A stretch of DNA of 64,000 nucleotides from Druceiella hillmani (GCA_039881145.1 JAYKKI010000095.1:1777001-1841000); one strand, 5' to 3'; shown: positions 11,546 through 23,870, numbered from the stretch's first letter. Program-made: numbers and translations. Notes: generated by a model not told the origin, from the letters alone.

Positions 11546-11827
11546 TAATTAAATAGAAATTCTGTGAACCCTTAAATGTTTATAAGCTCCTAAATGTGTA
11601 TGTAACTCTACAAACACTAGTGTGAGTTCTACTCGTATTTGAGAGGATGTTTTAATAACGACCCTATCTGACCTACTTCTGCACGATAAAAAAAGAATAC
11701 CACAGAACACAGAGTACTGGTTGACAAAAAGACGATAAATACCATCAGCCACGCACCAGCCGAGGGAACCCGCCAAATATGAACATTCGGCAAGCAATAA
11801 TGGAATAAAAATTTCTATCACAAACTT

Positions 11828-11925
11828 CAACGGCGCCGCCGAATTAAAACAGCGCTCCTCAAATCCAAACAGTGAGCGTGCGTAACACAATTAGCGTGCG
11901 CCGTCCGCGCCGCCCGCGAGTCAGT
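11828..11925. promoter_or_regulatory. CpG-dense island with Inr-like TCAGT; candidate promoter
   Basis: About 15 CpG dinucleotides occur within roughly 100 bases, including GCGTGCGCCGTCCGCG, in a window otherwise poor in CpG. The island ends at TCAGT (11,921-11,925), an arthropod initiator word. Downstream to 12,108 lies a leader-like stretch with an ATG in good context and then a GTAAGT. A GACC lies close to, but about three bases off, a canonical DPE position, so I do not claim a DPE. The strand is uncertain; plus is favoured by the Inr and donor order. Confidence 0.45.
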
Positions 11926-12021
11926 ACTTTTTATTAACTTTGTCATATTAACGACCACTTTTACAGTGTGGTGTTTGGTTAAGATAAGCGCTTGTGTGCC
12001 AGTTATCACTTTACGTAAACC

Positions 12022-12105
12022 ATGAGAAAACACTGTGGATATTTTTATTTTAAAGCATTTAAGGGCATTTCGGAGCGACAGCTGAAAAGGGTGCGAATGG
12101 AATGA
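12022..12105 (+). CDS. Candidate short frame or upstream ORF in a possible first exon
   Basis: The ATG at 12,022 sits in AAACCATGA context. It opens a 27-codon frame starting MRKHCGYFYFKAFKGISERQ that closes at TGA 12,103-12,105. Four bases later GTAAGTAG (12,109) is a strong splice-donor match. Read together with the CpG island upstream, this could be a leader exon with an upstream ORF whose main coding sequence is spliced in from outside the window. No protein family is recognised. The alternative is chance, because such short frames are common. Confidence 0.2.
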   Translation: MRKHCGYFYFKAFKGISERQLKRVRME

Positions 12106-12305
12106 GATGTAAGTAGATGAAGTATTTGGTCAGTGGAGGCTTATTTTCGGTACTGCGTGCCCCTGTTGCAGAAAATAGAATGGTTTGATATTTTTTTCTG
12201 GGAGTTTTGGAGTTATATGCTTTCCGATGTGTAAGTATGAAAAAAATGAAAGAATTTTATGTATAGATATCGATCTTGCCAAAATAAGCATTTTTAAATA
12301 TGTTT

Positions 12306-12549
12306 CTTGTCGTAGCATAACGTAAACATTGATTGCCTTAATCATAAACTGCGTTAAGACGAATTTTTCTTTTGTATCTCTAGATGTTGGGGAAAAATTA
12401 TTTTTTCATGAAGTTTTTTTTAAAGCTAAGGATTTCATGCTAAGAACGGAGAAACAGAAATTTATTAAAAGTACACAACGCCGTGTGTCAATCCATTACT
12501 ATCCATTATAATAATACCTAAAAAAATGACACGTTCTTTATATAATGTA
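12306..12549 (+). repeat. Block B, copy 2 (likely source of the patch at 11.02 kb)
   Basis: About 94% identical by eye to 11,023-11,263. Anchors are CCTTAATCATAAACTGC, ATGTTGGGGAAAAATTATTT, GCTAAGGATTTCATGCTAAG and ACACAACGCCGTGTGTC. The last contains the short inverted repeat ACACAACGCCGTGTGT. It lies directly upstream of block A copy 2. Confidence 0.9.
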
Positions 12550-12584
12550 AGCAGCTACAAGCATTACGGTGCATTAGTGGTATA

Positions 12585-12990
12585 AATACAAATTCTTTCA
12601 CAATAAAATTTCAAAATGTTGGAAATACTGTGTGACCCTTTAATTTTAAACCGAGTATGTTTACAGTGCGGAAAAGACCTTCAAAATAACATTCGGGCTA
12701 TTTTCTTAGTTTACATAATATCATAAAGACAAAAGTTCTTTACAGCACGTAAGAGACCCCTTTTATGCCTAAAATTAATTACAGCAAAGAAATTTTTCCG
12801 ATTAAATGCAATAAACTACACGGTAGGCGTATTCAACTGGGAACAACAGTGCTGTACAATATTCATTATGATCGATACGATTGTCCGGATATTAAGAGCG
12901 CTCCTTTACTTTTCCATAGCTCGTATTAATGCTGGGGTCCTAGCGAGTTAATGACAATGCGACAAACCCTTTCATTCTGTTGACAATTTG
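12585..12990 (+). repeat. Block A, copy 2
   Basis: Partner of 9,888-10,290. Here the order is B then A, whereas upstream it is A then B. Two independent duplication steps are therefore needed, not one tandem event. Confidence 0.9.
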
Positions 12991-14276
12991 TTACTTCGTC
13001 ATCCCAATACAAGCTGTCTGTTTATAGAATATTAGCGTCAATCCGTTAATAATAACTAATTAATTAATGTTTATCTTCTATTCCATTCTTTTTTTATTTA
13101 TTGTTATTTGTCTTATTCAGTTATTACTCTGATTATTCTTAATATTTATAAGTTGACTTTTAAATAAACACAACAAAGTTTTGTATGTCATTATGTTTGA
13201 ATCAATTTAAATTTACACTTTAATGTTTCTTTGAATCATATGTTGTTCCTTACATTGTCTTAAATATTTTGGACTGAAAATGTTTTTTTTTCTCTAAAAC
13301 CAGTGGTCCTGCACTAACAAGGGAATAAAAATTTAATTTTTAATAACAATTTATTTGGCTGGAATTTTTCAATTTCATTTCCCGGACAACCTGGGAAATT
13401 TTAACTTTAATAAAATAATAAACTTCAAAACATTTCTTTTGTTATATTAACATTTCACTCTATATTTTACTCCATCACACAAATTACACAGTTGGAAAAT
13501 TAACGATTTAATATCCAAACCGTATTGTTAAGTAACAAATAAACATACAAGGAAACGGGTAAGGTATAGTTGGGATTTGAATTGGTGAACATCTGTCTGA
13601 TATTAAACAGTAAAAACCGGCCATGTATAAGACTGACTCACGCCTTGAGAGTTCCGTGCCCCGTTTGAAGTGAGGTTATTTAATTTATCATACGTGATCA
13701 CTAATATGGACTTTCTATGGCAACATTATGATGTATGCGTATGTATATAATACATACATTACCATGTTGCGATAGAATATTTTGTTTTGATAATTCGTGG
13801 GAAAAGTAAATATTTTAGTTTCAGTAGTTTTGAAAATAAGAAAAAATACGGGCCCCACATATTTTTTGCACGTTTTTCAGTATATCTCTGAAGATATGCT
13901 TCCTAAAATTATGAAAAACCCAACCATATTTCTCACTACATACGGAATTTAAAAATTTTTTTCCAAGTACTAAATTTGGCCCAATTGGTGGTGGTCACCA
14001 CACTCCAAGCCATGTTTTCTTTTCCACTGATGAACATTTATTTGAGAAATTATACATGCAAGTTGAGGGTTGTATAATCACAATATGAAGTTTCCCTATC
14101 CTTTCTATTCCCTTATGAAGTTCCTGCTAGATATAAGCGTTCTTTCATTTACAAACAGTTGACTTTTCCACATAACTCATTCTTCTCAACACTCTGAAAT
14201 TACACTTTTTTTCAGTTATTGTGGAAAAACCCAACCTTTTCTCAGATAGCCATCAAGTTCAAAATTTAAATATACG
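12991..14276. other. AT-rich interval with no gene seen
   Basis: Small features only: a TTTCCCGGACAACCTGGGAAA hairpin-like word near 13,378 and a TGTATGCGTATGTATATAATACATACAT palindromic stretch near 13,730-13,760. No frame or RNA gene was recognised. Confidence 0.5.
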
Positions 14277-16450
14277 TCGTAAATAATAACAAACCTGTAT
14301 AATACAGTTAACGATACCGCTTTATAATTTAATTTTATGTTTATAAATAGTATTATATTGTATTTTATTTTTATTTTTATTCTTTAAAAAAGTCAAAAGG
14401 ATACTTTTAGGTACCTTGAATACAAAAAAAATTCTATACTGTTACCATATTTATTTCTATTTTTTCCTTAAAAACATATAGGTAATCAAAAATGTTACTA
14501 GATACAAATTTCCAACCAGCATTTACCATTGGCTATTTTTTGTTTTTTTTTAATAGCACACCTCGCTGAAAAAATATCCTCAACTATAGAAAGTGATAAA
14601 GAATGATTTATGCATTTCACAAGCGTTGAATATAATATTTATACTCTACAATCGCACTGCTATATATATTTTTTTTCATTTATAATGTCATAAATGCATT
14701 ATATATACCTTAACATTTTTTTAATAAGTTCTCATTATTCAATATGCTTGACCATAGTATTCCATTAGTGTTCTCAAAAGGACGGTAATGAAGTGCCACG
14801 CGGCCTCCTCAACGCAGACAATTAATTGAATATCTAGACTTATAATTGTGAAAGAATGGCGAAAACAAAATTTAGATAAGGATATTTTTTACTCAATCAA
14901 GAAGCGCACTGCTTCCCCTCGCGACTATCTGTGCCAATGACAACATAAAAGATGGACGTGGAGAGAAAACTCCAATCTCACAAATGACGTTCAAAATTGC
15001 GAATCGGAAAATTTGACGTTCAAATTTTCCCTTTTTGCGTTTATGCGGACATAAGAGAACTGACCTTTGTTAAGATGAAAGAGTGCATATTGTGTAATTT
15101 GTGAAATAAAACTATCTATTGTATGGCACTAGTACAGTGATTGCCAAATGAGAAGACTTTCCGTTGATCATGTTCTTATATCTTTGACAATTTTACAAAG
15201 ACATGATAATATTAATATGATTCTTCGTTGATATCGTGGTCGCGCCTGTCTTAAAGCATATGATAATAGTCAACTATACAGATAGAGAATTAAAACTAAT
15301 AGCTGTTTATGGTTTCATTAAAGTCCGTTTTGATGTATTCATTCTGAAATTATGGTTTTATGAAGTGACAAATAACTCACGATTTCTCTCTAACAGAATT
15401 ATTTCTTCCCCAGTACCCAAGTACCACCGCCATCATGCCGTCCATGGCGTTTCATGTTAATCCATTTTCCAGGACAAATAACTCTATAACCTGAGAACCT
15501 ACCCACACTGATACTTCAGTTGCAACTACCTTTCAAGTTAAATACCCTACTTGACCGACAAAAGATCATCAATTGAATACAAGTTATGAACAAACGGAAA
15601 ACATCTTTTAATCGTTAAAAATAAGATACTTAATACTCGGCGGTGACTGACAAGATATTGTTCGACAGAAGGCAAAATTACGTACTAAAATGAAGGAAAA
15701 AACGATACATAAATAGGTAAAAATCCCTAAATTTACTTTTCCTCTATACAGCATACTTCTTAAATAAATTACGTAACCTTTGTTTGACATGCAACCCCAA
15801 TGGACGATCTATTACGGAAAAGCCTGTTTACTTTCCGCCGCACTGATTGCCTGTCAATACTGAAAATTATTCATTATTCAATTATTCTACTATTCCGTAA
15901 TTGGCCAATTAAATCGATGATAGCAAGCTTGAGGCCTGTTAATAATATATAATTATGAGCCAAATCAATGTGGGTATAATAATGCCCCAATAAATCAACA
16001 TGGTTTACTATCGCAGGTAGTCTTGTAGGAGTGTGTATAGCTTGGACACCTTTGACTCCCTGGCATATTTTCTAAGGAACCATTTGACATAGAAACTTGA
16101 AATTTAGCATAATTATGATGCAATTAACTTACATATATTTCAATAATATGGACATAAACATTTTCATGTCTAAGTTTTACAGAGGAAAAAAATAAATTCC
16201 TCAATATTTTCCATTTCGTGTACCGCGTAGGATAACAATTAAATGGGCAAGTTAAAATTACCAAAAAAAAATATCTTTCCACGATTTTGTGTTGAATAGC
16301 TTCAAAAAAACATTAAACATATTTTTAAAAAAATGTGTTCCTCCATCACCAGAAGTATTAAAGTCAAAACTATTGAAGAACAGCGTTTTAGAAATTTACT
16401 CTACGTTTACCGGGAAAATACGGCATTGATTCTGAATTTAACTTTTTGAA
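14277..16450 (+). repeat. Block C, copy 1
   Basis: Colinear with 19,903-22,600 at roughly 85-90% identity in the best parts. Anchors are ATTCAATATGCTTG, CTCAACGCAGACAA, GTGGTCGCGCCTGTCTTAAA, CCGCCATCATGCCGTCCATG near 15,429, GATTGCCTGTCAATACTGAA and AATAAATCAACA. Copy 2 carries about 500 extra bases (20,700-21,190) absent here. No open frame is conserved between the two, so the conservation reflects duplication age rather than visible coding constraint. Confidence 0.9.
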
Positions 16451-16651
16451 AAATTCGTGATATTTTTACTCCTATACAAGATAATATTTTTACCAGGTGG
16501 TAAATAATATTAATGTTTTTAAATAATTCAATACAAAAACTATAAACTTTTAAGTTTAAATTTGCTTAAATATGTATGGAACCTCCACTAACAAAAATGG
16601 ATATAAATGAAGTTATAAGGATATATGTAATATATTGCCGTATATTGTATA

Positions 16652-16655
<4 letters not shown>

Positions 16656-16725
<70 letters not shown>
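16656..16725. repeat. (TA)n microsatellite
   Basis: About 34 TA units with CA and GTA interruptions, ending in a TATGTATATATACATA palindrome. Confidence 0.95.
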
Positions 16726-16727
<2 letters not shown>

Positions 16728-17069
16728 TTATGATATATAGGTGAGTCATTCTCTTCCAATTATAGCCGTGAATAACTAATAGATAATAAGTGAAAATGAC
16801 AAAAATGTCACAAAAACATTCTCCCTTTACAAGAGCAATATTTAAAATATTTCACATTTTAATTCTAAGAGTTTCAGATGAAATAAAAAGGAGGTGGAGT
16901 CCATTTTTTTGAAACAAGGTTTATGAAATGTCGTCGAAAATACTTTGAATAGAACAAACCAATATTTAATTTTTTTTGTTTTGATAACAAATAACGACTT
17001 AAAAGACCAGCAAACTCGCCGAAATAAAAATAATCTTGACAATGTTGATATAGTTGGTAAAGACCTATA

Positions 17070-18113
17070 ATACATGCTTTTAATAAACTAAAATTAAACT
17101 ATAATTCTTTTTCAAATATAGATAATACTATATTGTTAAAAGTGTATAATTCTTTTTCAAATATAGAAAATACTAATTGTATATAAATATATTTATACCC
17201 AAGTCAGACTCGTCAATTAATAAATTATTTACTTCTTCTTGAAATAACTCATGGCTTTAAATACTGTGACTATGTTTTATGGGAACTTTGCAGCGCAAAC
17301 ACCACTCACACTGTTCATTTTTTTTGTGACGTTTCCTAACAATAAGTAAAGAGTCTTAATGTAACATTCTCTATTCATTGGATTATCCTAGTTCAGTAAC
17401 AAATATATTTACTCGAAACCCTTAAACTTGAAGTAAGGTCAACTCATATTAATGATTTATTTTTACATATTTATAGACTTTAAAAATTGCATATCATATT
17501 TTTTAAGATACATATAAGACTTGTAAAAATTGGTGTCATTCCAATTTTAGTATGTTTTATACCTACTTAAAAACATAATCAGGTTGTGTTTACGCATACT
17601 CACATTTGAAATTCTTTCCAGATATTGTGTTAGCGTTAAGCTGGCTATCATTTTACGTAAATTACGTCACACTTTTAATTAAATTCCATTGAATTAAATG
17701 AATGAGAAGACTAGCGTAAAGAGGGATGTTCTTCGTATATGTAAAATGTTGTGGATTGCTCGATAAAGCCTTCATTAGAGCCCTTGATCTGTTGGAGTCG
17801 TAACTAGGGAGAAGGTATTTAAATTGGTATAAGTACATTGTCTGAGAACGTTAATGAGTAAGGAACAATGTAGTGTTCTCAATTTTGACCTATAAATATC
17901 TGTATCAGTTGTTTTGCTCAAATTAATATTTAATAAAAAATAAGGTCCACCTAATATTTAGTTTGTCATATTTTAAATTAAATTTTACTTGTAAAACGGA
18001 CTTAATATCAAAATTTAAATTACTAGCTATATATTGGGAATCTTAATATGACGATAATGAAATACAAAACCTAATGCGTTAATAAAAAAAAAGAAAAAAA
18101 AATATGTATATGT

Positions 18114-18205
<92 letters not shown>

Positions 18206-18420
18206 TTCATTATTAATTCCAACGAACACTATATATCATACGTTTATAACTTTCATCCGAACATTTTTCCACAATTTTCAGGGAAATCATTATTAATTGC
18301 TTATTTTGCTAGAATAAGTATAAACGAAGAAAAATCATTTAATGAAAAATAAAAAAGATCTGGTTTTCTTTTCTTCAAAACTATTCAAGGAATGAGCGCA
18401 TTTTCATACATTCGTTTATT
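17070..18420 (+). repeat. Block D, copy 2
   Basis: Partner of 1,012-2,150, starting at ATGCTTTTAATAAACTAAAA. It carries the GGGATGTTCTTCGTATATGT segment at 17,723 and a (TA)n expansion at 18,103-18,207, where copy 1 has only AAAATATATATAC. Sequence after the (TA)n (TTCATTATTAATTCCAACGA) realigns with copy 1 at 1,900. The open frame through the (TA)n is an artefact. Confidence 0.8.
18103..18207. repeat. (TA)n microsatellite inside block D
   Basis: Nearly 100 bp of TA absent from the homologous position of D copy 1. Expansion therefore followed the duplication. Confidence 0.95.
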
Positions 18421-18596
18421 TCATACATTTATATCGCATTTCAACTATAAATTGTTTATTGAAATATACAAAAAATATATAAATTGCGAGATAAAAGTAA
18501 AGAAAAAAATTCTGCATATCAGCTCCGCCGCTTCACTGGAGATTATTCCTTAATTACGATCATCTTGGAAAGTAGAAAATAAGTAACACTGTATAC
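18421..18596. other. AT-rich stretch, nothing seen
   Basis: No match to other blocks was noticed and no frame is of interest. Confidence 0.4.
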
Positions 18597-18608
18597 AAAT
18601 ATATATAT

Positions 18609-18641
<33 letters not shown>

Positions 18642-18642
18642 C

Positions 18643-18705
<63 letters not shown>

Positions 18706-18720
18706 CATGTATATGTACAT
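18597..18720. repeat. (TA)n/(CATA)n microsatellite
   Basis: A compound tract with CATA and GTATA interruptions. Tyr/Ile-rich frames over it on the minus strand are low-complexity artefacts. Confidence 0.95.
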
Positions 18721-19063
18721 ATCAATATTATCCGTCAATATATCTCTTACCGCTAAGGTAACGTTCATAAGAATCGTATTTGCTCGAGTATTTTTTGTTA
18801 CATTTGAAAAACCTTAAAAATGTGCACAAGTAAATTACACAACTTTGAAAGACATTGTTTTAAAAAAACTCTAAAATCAAAGTAAATTTAATCGAAATCC
18901 GCATCACATAAAATGTGAAGGTATATTATCCTTATTTAGAACGAAATCTTGTACTTAGAGGTTATTTAATGTGAAATTCAGTCACCAAAATGACAAAGTA
19001 CCAGTGCCTCTTAATTGTACCGATGCTATAAGTCTCAACGTAAAAAAAGGATAATTTAAGACA

Positions 19064-19330
19064 CTAATGTTTTTTTTTAAGTTGGATATTTTGCTCTTGA
19101 ATATAATCGGATACTACATTTAATAATTCATTAAATTGTGCAGATTCCATTCTTAAATCATTTCTGAAATCCAATGATTTTAAAATATTTGATATATTAA
19201 TACTTGATAATTTGTCTCCTAATAACAGATATTCTTTCATCCAGCACCTTCTTCTTTTCGTTTTCTTATGATTAATTTTGATGACAGTTTTGATACTTGG
19301 ACGGAGTAGGCGCCACTGTAAAAGTCGCAT
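19064..19330 (-). pseudogene. PIF/Harbinger transposase, N-terminal fragment
   Basis: An 88-codon open frame on the minus strand starts at the ATG at 19,330. From about residue 26 it reads RRRCWMKEYLL, then FRNDLRMESAQFNELLNVV and a terminal SDYIQEQNIQLKKK. The Arg-rich start, FRN-LRM, F-ELL--V and I-(E/K)QN pattern is the conserved N-terminal region of PIF/Harbinger (HARBI1-like) transposases, before the DDE nuclease domain. The DDE domain, which would need about 250 more residues, is missing: the frame stops at 19,064 and continues into poly-A-like and unrelated sequence. No terminal inverted repeats or trinucleotide target duplication were found. It is a truncated fossil lying between blocks D and C. 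I am fairly sure of the superfamily. Confidence 0.7.
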
Positions 19331-19902
19331 AACCGCTTAGACGTTCGATCTCAAACTGAGTTTCAGACTCAGAGTTGTATAATTGGGAGTTCCTAAATTC
19401 GCCTGCTTTCCTAAATCCTAATTAGGATTCCTACATTCAGAGCAGTGTAATAGTCCCATTAAAAATTAAGACCTAGAGCTGAGAAATAAACTTGATATAC
19501 AAGTCACTTTAATAAATTCGAATTAAAGCAGTTATTTTAGAGAAAGTCGTAATAAATACGTTAAAGTAAATGTTGAGAAAATGCGCAAAACGATTTGCAG
19601 TTAAGAAAGAACTGTAGCAGTTCAGAATTTCTTTGTTGGTTTATTAAACACTAAACTTTAATATCAAATCTAATTTTTAATAGACGGGAATCTAGAGCTT
19701 TTTAGGTAAATTTTGCAGAAGCACACCTTTTGCGGAGATCTGTACGGATGTACTATCTGTACTGCGTGCGTATATCTATACTATCTGTACGATCTGTACT
19801 GCGTGCATGCATGCGTGCGTCTTGAGAAATGTTCAAAGTATTTGAGTTTATCTTTAATTTTATTGTTCACAATAATGAGGTGAATCACCCCTGTAAATAT
19901 AT
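19331..19902. other. Unique interval with a short GTGC/CTGTAC-rich tandem repeat
   Basis: At 19,740-19,820 the words CTATCTGTAC and CTGTACTGCGTGC repeat, followed by TGCATGCATGCGTGCGTC. This is a local slippage-type duplication. Upstream of the Harbinger fragment, TAAATCCTAATTAGGATT near 19,412 is a short palindrome. Confidence 0.6.
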
Positions 19903-22600
19903 ATCGTAAAGAATAATAAACTTGTATAATATAATTAACAATACCGCTTTGTAATGAAGTCGCATTAAATATTTAATTGTTTATATTTAGTATTATATCG
20001 TACTTTATTTTTTTTGTATTCTTTAGGAACATTTAACGCAAGTGAAAGTAATTATACAAAAGGAAAATTTTGGATACCTGGAATGCACAAAAAATGTATA
20101 CAATTATCATAGTCATTACTATTTTTCCCTTAACAACATTTTTAATATAGGTAATCGCACACCCGCTTAAGCAACATCCTCAACTCTCGAAAGTGATAAA
20201 GAATGATTTATGCAATTCACAAGAGTTGAATATAATATTTATACTCTGCAATCACACTGCTGTGTATTTTCCATAATTTAAAAAATACATTATATTTACC
20301 CTTACCATTTTTTAACAAGTTCTTATTATTCAATATGCTTGGCCATGGTATTCCATTAACGTTCCAAAAAAGACGCTAATGGAGTACTACGTGGCCTTCT
20401 CAACGCAGACAAATAATTGAATATCGACTTATAATTGTGAATGGATGGCGGAGACGGAATTTAGACAAGAATATTTTCCACTCATTCAGAAAGCACATCG
20501 CATCCTTTCGCGACCTTCTGTGCCGCTGACAGGATAAAAGACGGTCGTGGGAGACACGACTCGATACTCACAATTGACGTAAAAAATTGCAAGTTGTTTT
20601 TATTGCCCTCCCCTTTTTACGTTTATGCAGACATAAGAAAATCTGACTTTTGTTAGAATGAGAGAGTGCATATTATGTACAGTACTATTCCTCTTGGCAT
20701 TCGAAATTAATCTTAAACGACAGATAGCCGAAAATTTGTCTTGACGATTTTAAATTAAAACACGCGGATTAGTAGCTGTATTATACACTAGGTATTGAAA
20801 TTTAAAATATAATATGGTGGTGGAATACAAGGTAGTTATATGATATCAATTTATTATATACATGGCAGAAAATACCCATATATTCAAATTTTGGTTCCAG
20901 CAGTAGTTACGGAAATATTTCAAATTGAAATAAAGGATTGTACTATTAAAAATCTGTTAGTTTAGTCACATTTAGAGAAAATAATAAAATATTTGAAATA
21001 AACTTCCACGCATTCTTCAGCTGATACACTTTGCACGTACTTGACAATATACTTACAAAGCCTGGGTTATTTCGGAACCGCTCTTGTATCCCGTAAGGAT
21101 ATAAAACACTCCACAAGTGTATAAGGGTGTTTGAATATCTACTAACTTCCTAGATATGGTCTGATGTTTTAAAATCATTATCGAAGAGATATTCTTGAAT
21201 CTTTGAAAGTTTTACCAAGACGTGACAATATTAACACGCTCCTTCTTTGATTTAGTGGTCGCGCCTGTCTTAAAGCTTATGATAAGAGTCAACTAAACTC
21301 ACAGAGAATTGAAATTAATAGCTATTTATGGTCTCATTAAAATCCGTTGTGATGTATTCATTCTCAAATTATGTGTCTTTATGAAGTGACAAATAACTTA
21401 CGATTTGTCTGAACAAAATTATTTCCTTTCCAGCACCCAATTACACCGCCATCATGCCGTCCATGGTGCTTCATGTTAACCCATTTTCTAGGACTCGTAA
21501 CTCTATAACCTGAGGAACCACATTGATATTTCAGTCACAACTACCTTTCAGATTAGATACGCTACTTGACAGGTAAAAGGTCATCAAAATCTATCCACTT
21601 GAAAACAAGTTACAAACAAACAAAAAACATTTTCTTTAAATCGTTAAAAAGAAGATAGTTAATATGCGGCAGTGACTAATCAAGATATTGTTTGACAAAA
21701 GGCAGAATTATGCACTAAACAGTGACTAAACAAGATATTGTTTGACAGAAGGCAGAATTACGTACCAAAATGATAGAAAAAGTGATACACGAATAGGTAA
21801 ATATCCTAAATGTAATTTTCCTCTGTACAACATACTTCTTAAATATATTACGTTACCTTTATTTGACATACAACCTCAAAGGACACTCTAATATTTAAAT
21901 GCCTGTTTACTTTCGGCCGCATTGATTGCCTGTCAATACTGAAAATTATTCGTAATTCAATTATTTTATTATTCTATAATAGGCCAATTGAATCGATGAT
22001 AGCAGGCTTGGCCTCTGTTAATAATACAAAACGATGACCTGAATCAATGTGCGTATGACGATGACCCAATAAATCAACACGCTTCGCTATCGCAGCTAGT
22101 CTTGTGGGAGTGTGTGTAGTTCCTTGGGTTCCTTGGAAAATTTTCTAAGAAACTGTTTGATATAGAAACTTAAAATAGAAATTACAAACATCACTTGAAA
22201 TAGTGATGATGCAGTTGACTTGCATACATTTCAATAATTTGGACATAAACATATTCTTGCCCAATTTTATGGAATAAAAGTAAGTTACCAAATTTTTTTC
22301 AATTCGTGTAAAGCGTAGGATATCAATTTGTTATAGTTTTTTTTTGTTGCCCATTTAGGGAAAATTACAAAAACTACGAAACTTTTTCTTTTCAAAACGT
22401 TACTTTAAATAGCTCCAAACATATTTTTGAACATATTAAAAGAAAATGTGTTCTTCCACAGCTATCGCCAGAACTACTAATATCAAAACTATGAAAGAAC
22501 AGCATTATTAGAAATTTACCCAACGTTTACCGGAAAAATATGGCTTTGATTCTGAATCTGACTTTTGAAAAATTCATGATATTGTAAAGTCTGTGCTAGA
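19903..22600 (+). repeat. Block C, copy 2
   Basis: Partner of 14,277-16,450, with the same anchor order and an extra ~500 bp at 20,700-21,190 that may be an insertion here or a deletion in copy 1. It is followed directly by block E copy 2. Confidence 0.9.
21671..21770 (+). repeat. 50-bp tandem duplication private to block C copy 2
   Basis: The segment AGTGACTAA-CAAGATATTG starts at 21,671 and again at 21,721, giving a 50-bp period. Block C copy 1 has only one unit, at about 15,644. Confidence 0.85.
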
Positions 22601-22859
22601 TAGTATTTTTAAAGTATTGAAAATAATATTTCAGGAAAGGCCGAATGTTAGTGTAGTAGAATATATAAGTAAAATCTTGGCAATGCTCCGCAAAGGGATT
22701 GTGCAGGTATAGCTGCCGTAATATGTTGAAAGTTTTGAATTAAATATTAAGAAAGTCTTAATAAATGACATTAATATAATTCATTACCTATATTTATAAT
22801 TCAATTTATCTACTCTATATGTAACCTTATATTAATTCATTTAAAAAATATCTTTACTT

Positions 22860-23870
22860 CTGAACAAGAGTGTATTAACTTTCACTTACAAGAATATATA
22901 AAACAATTTTCCTTTTGAAATATATAAAGACTAGCTGACTCGTGCGAAGTCTTCGCACTATATCGCCATCTAGCGTGTTCCAAGTATACAATTTGGCTAA
23001 GATATTTGATGTGTCGCCCACAGATGGCGCTCATGCCAATTGTTATAAAAATTAATTTTTTTAATAACAAAAAGATTTTTTTTGTATTTTTTTATATTTT
23101 CCGCCCAAAGTAGAAAACATAAGCTTTAAGTGGGTATTTTTTTATTTTTTTTGGTGCAGTATTTAAAGAGATCGAGCCGCTCGACCAAAAAACACCTTTT
23201 AGAAATAATATATTTAGATCATAATTAACCCTCTTTTTCGGATTATACATTCGAGTTAGGTAACAATTTTCCTCATTTCAATTCAAAAACTCTCCCAAAG
23301 ACAATCCCTAAACCCCAGCAAGTCGATCACACGAATAGAGGTTGCATGGAGTAATTTACAACTCTCCCGGACACGATAAGATCTATCGTGTACACCTAAG
23401 CAAATATTACTCTCATTCATCAAACGCAACAGAATTCAAGAACGAAAATAACTTAGCTGAAAAATTCCTTTGTGACGTTATTTAACCATAATAGTAGACA
23501 ACGAGCGACGAACTTGAACGCACCATAGAGATTGAATACTATGCTCTTTTCGTACATTATCTAGCTTTCTCAAAATTTAATTCCTCTAACAAATATTTCA
23601 AAATGTCTTCCCTCGTTTCTAAAATCCCTTTCAATTTGTTCCTTCATTATATAAAAACCTTTCATATTTTTTTGTCCTTTTCAATTAGTTTATGCACCCA
23701 AAACATTCGAAACTACTCGTTTCTTAATATTATTTTTATTTATATCGCAATTTTTATAATAATATCAGTTTCAATAACACATAACATTAATTTTTAATTT
23801 TTTAAAATTTTAAAATATTAGTTTCAATAACGCAAAACATTAATCTTCGAAACCTAACAGTTAATCAGTT
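22860..23870 (+). repeat. Block E, copy 2, interrupted by a Helitron
   Basis: Homologous to 4,230-5,200 and 35,280-36,330. It is split at 22,930/23,219 by a 288-bp insertion. The right part keeps a CATTTCAATTCAAAAACTCTC region, TCTCATTCATCAAACGC and AACGAGCGACGAACTTGAAC. Confidence 0.8.
22931..23218 (-). mobile_element. Non-autonomous Helitron (288 bp)
   Basis: On the minus strand the element begins 5'-TC (TCTAAATATA, from 23,218) and ends CTAG-3' (22,934-22,931). Eleven bases upstream of its 3' end is a perfect hairpin GTGCGAAG/CTTCGCAC (22,942-22,958, 1-nt loop). It sits between A (22,930) and T (23,219) without a target-site duplication. These are the defining Helitron features: TC start, CTRR end, 3' subterminal hairpin 10-12 nt from the end, and AT target. 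The uninterrupted target is seen in sister block E copies at about 4,301 and 35,340 (AAAGATCATTAT), which fixes both ends to the base. Another short hairpin, CGAGC/GCTCG, lies near the 5' end (23,173-23,183). It encodes no RepHel and must have been mobilised in trans by rolling-circle replication. Confidence 0.85.

Noticed and set aside
11549..11890. 113-codon minus frame overlapping the CpG-rich segment
   Set aside because: No recognisable family or motif. It runs antisense to the favoured leader, and elevated GC content makes chance frames longer.
18104..18352. Tyr/Ile-rich frames over (TA)n tracts, also at 18,543-18,768, 36,686 and 63,028-63,338
   Set aside because: Low-complexity translation of microsatellites.
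22882..23070. 62-codon minus frame
   Set aside because: It crosses the Helitron boundary, so it cannot be an ancestral coding sequence.
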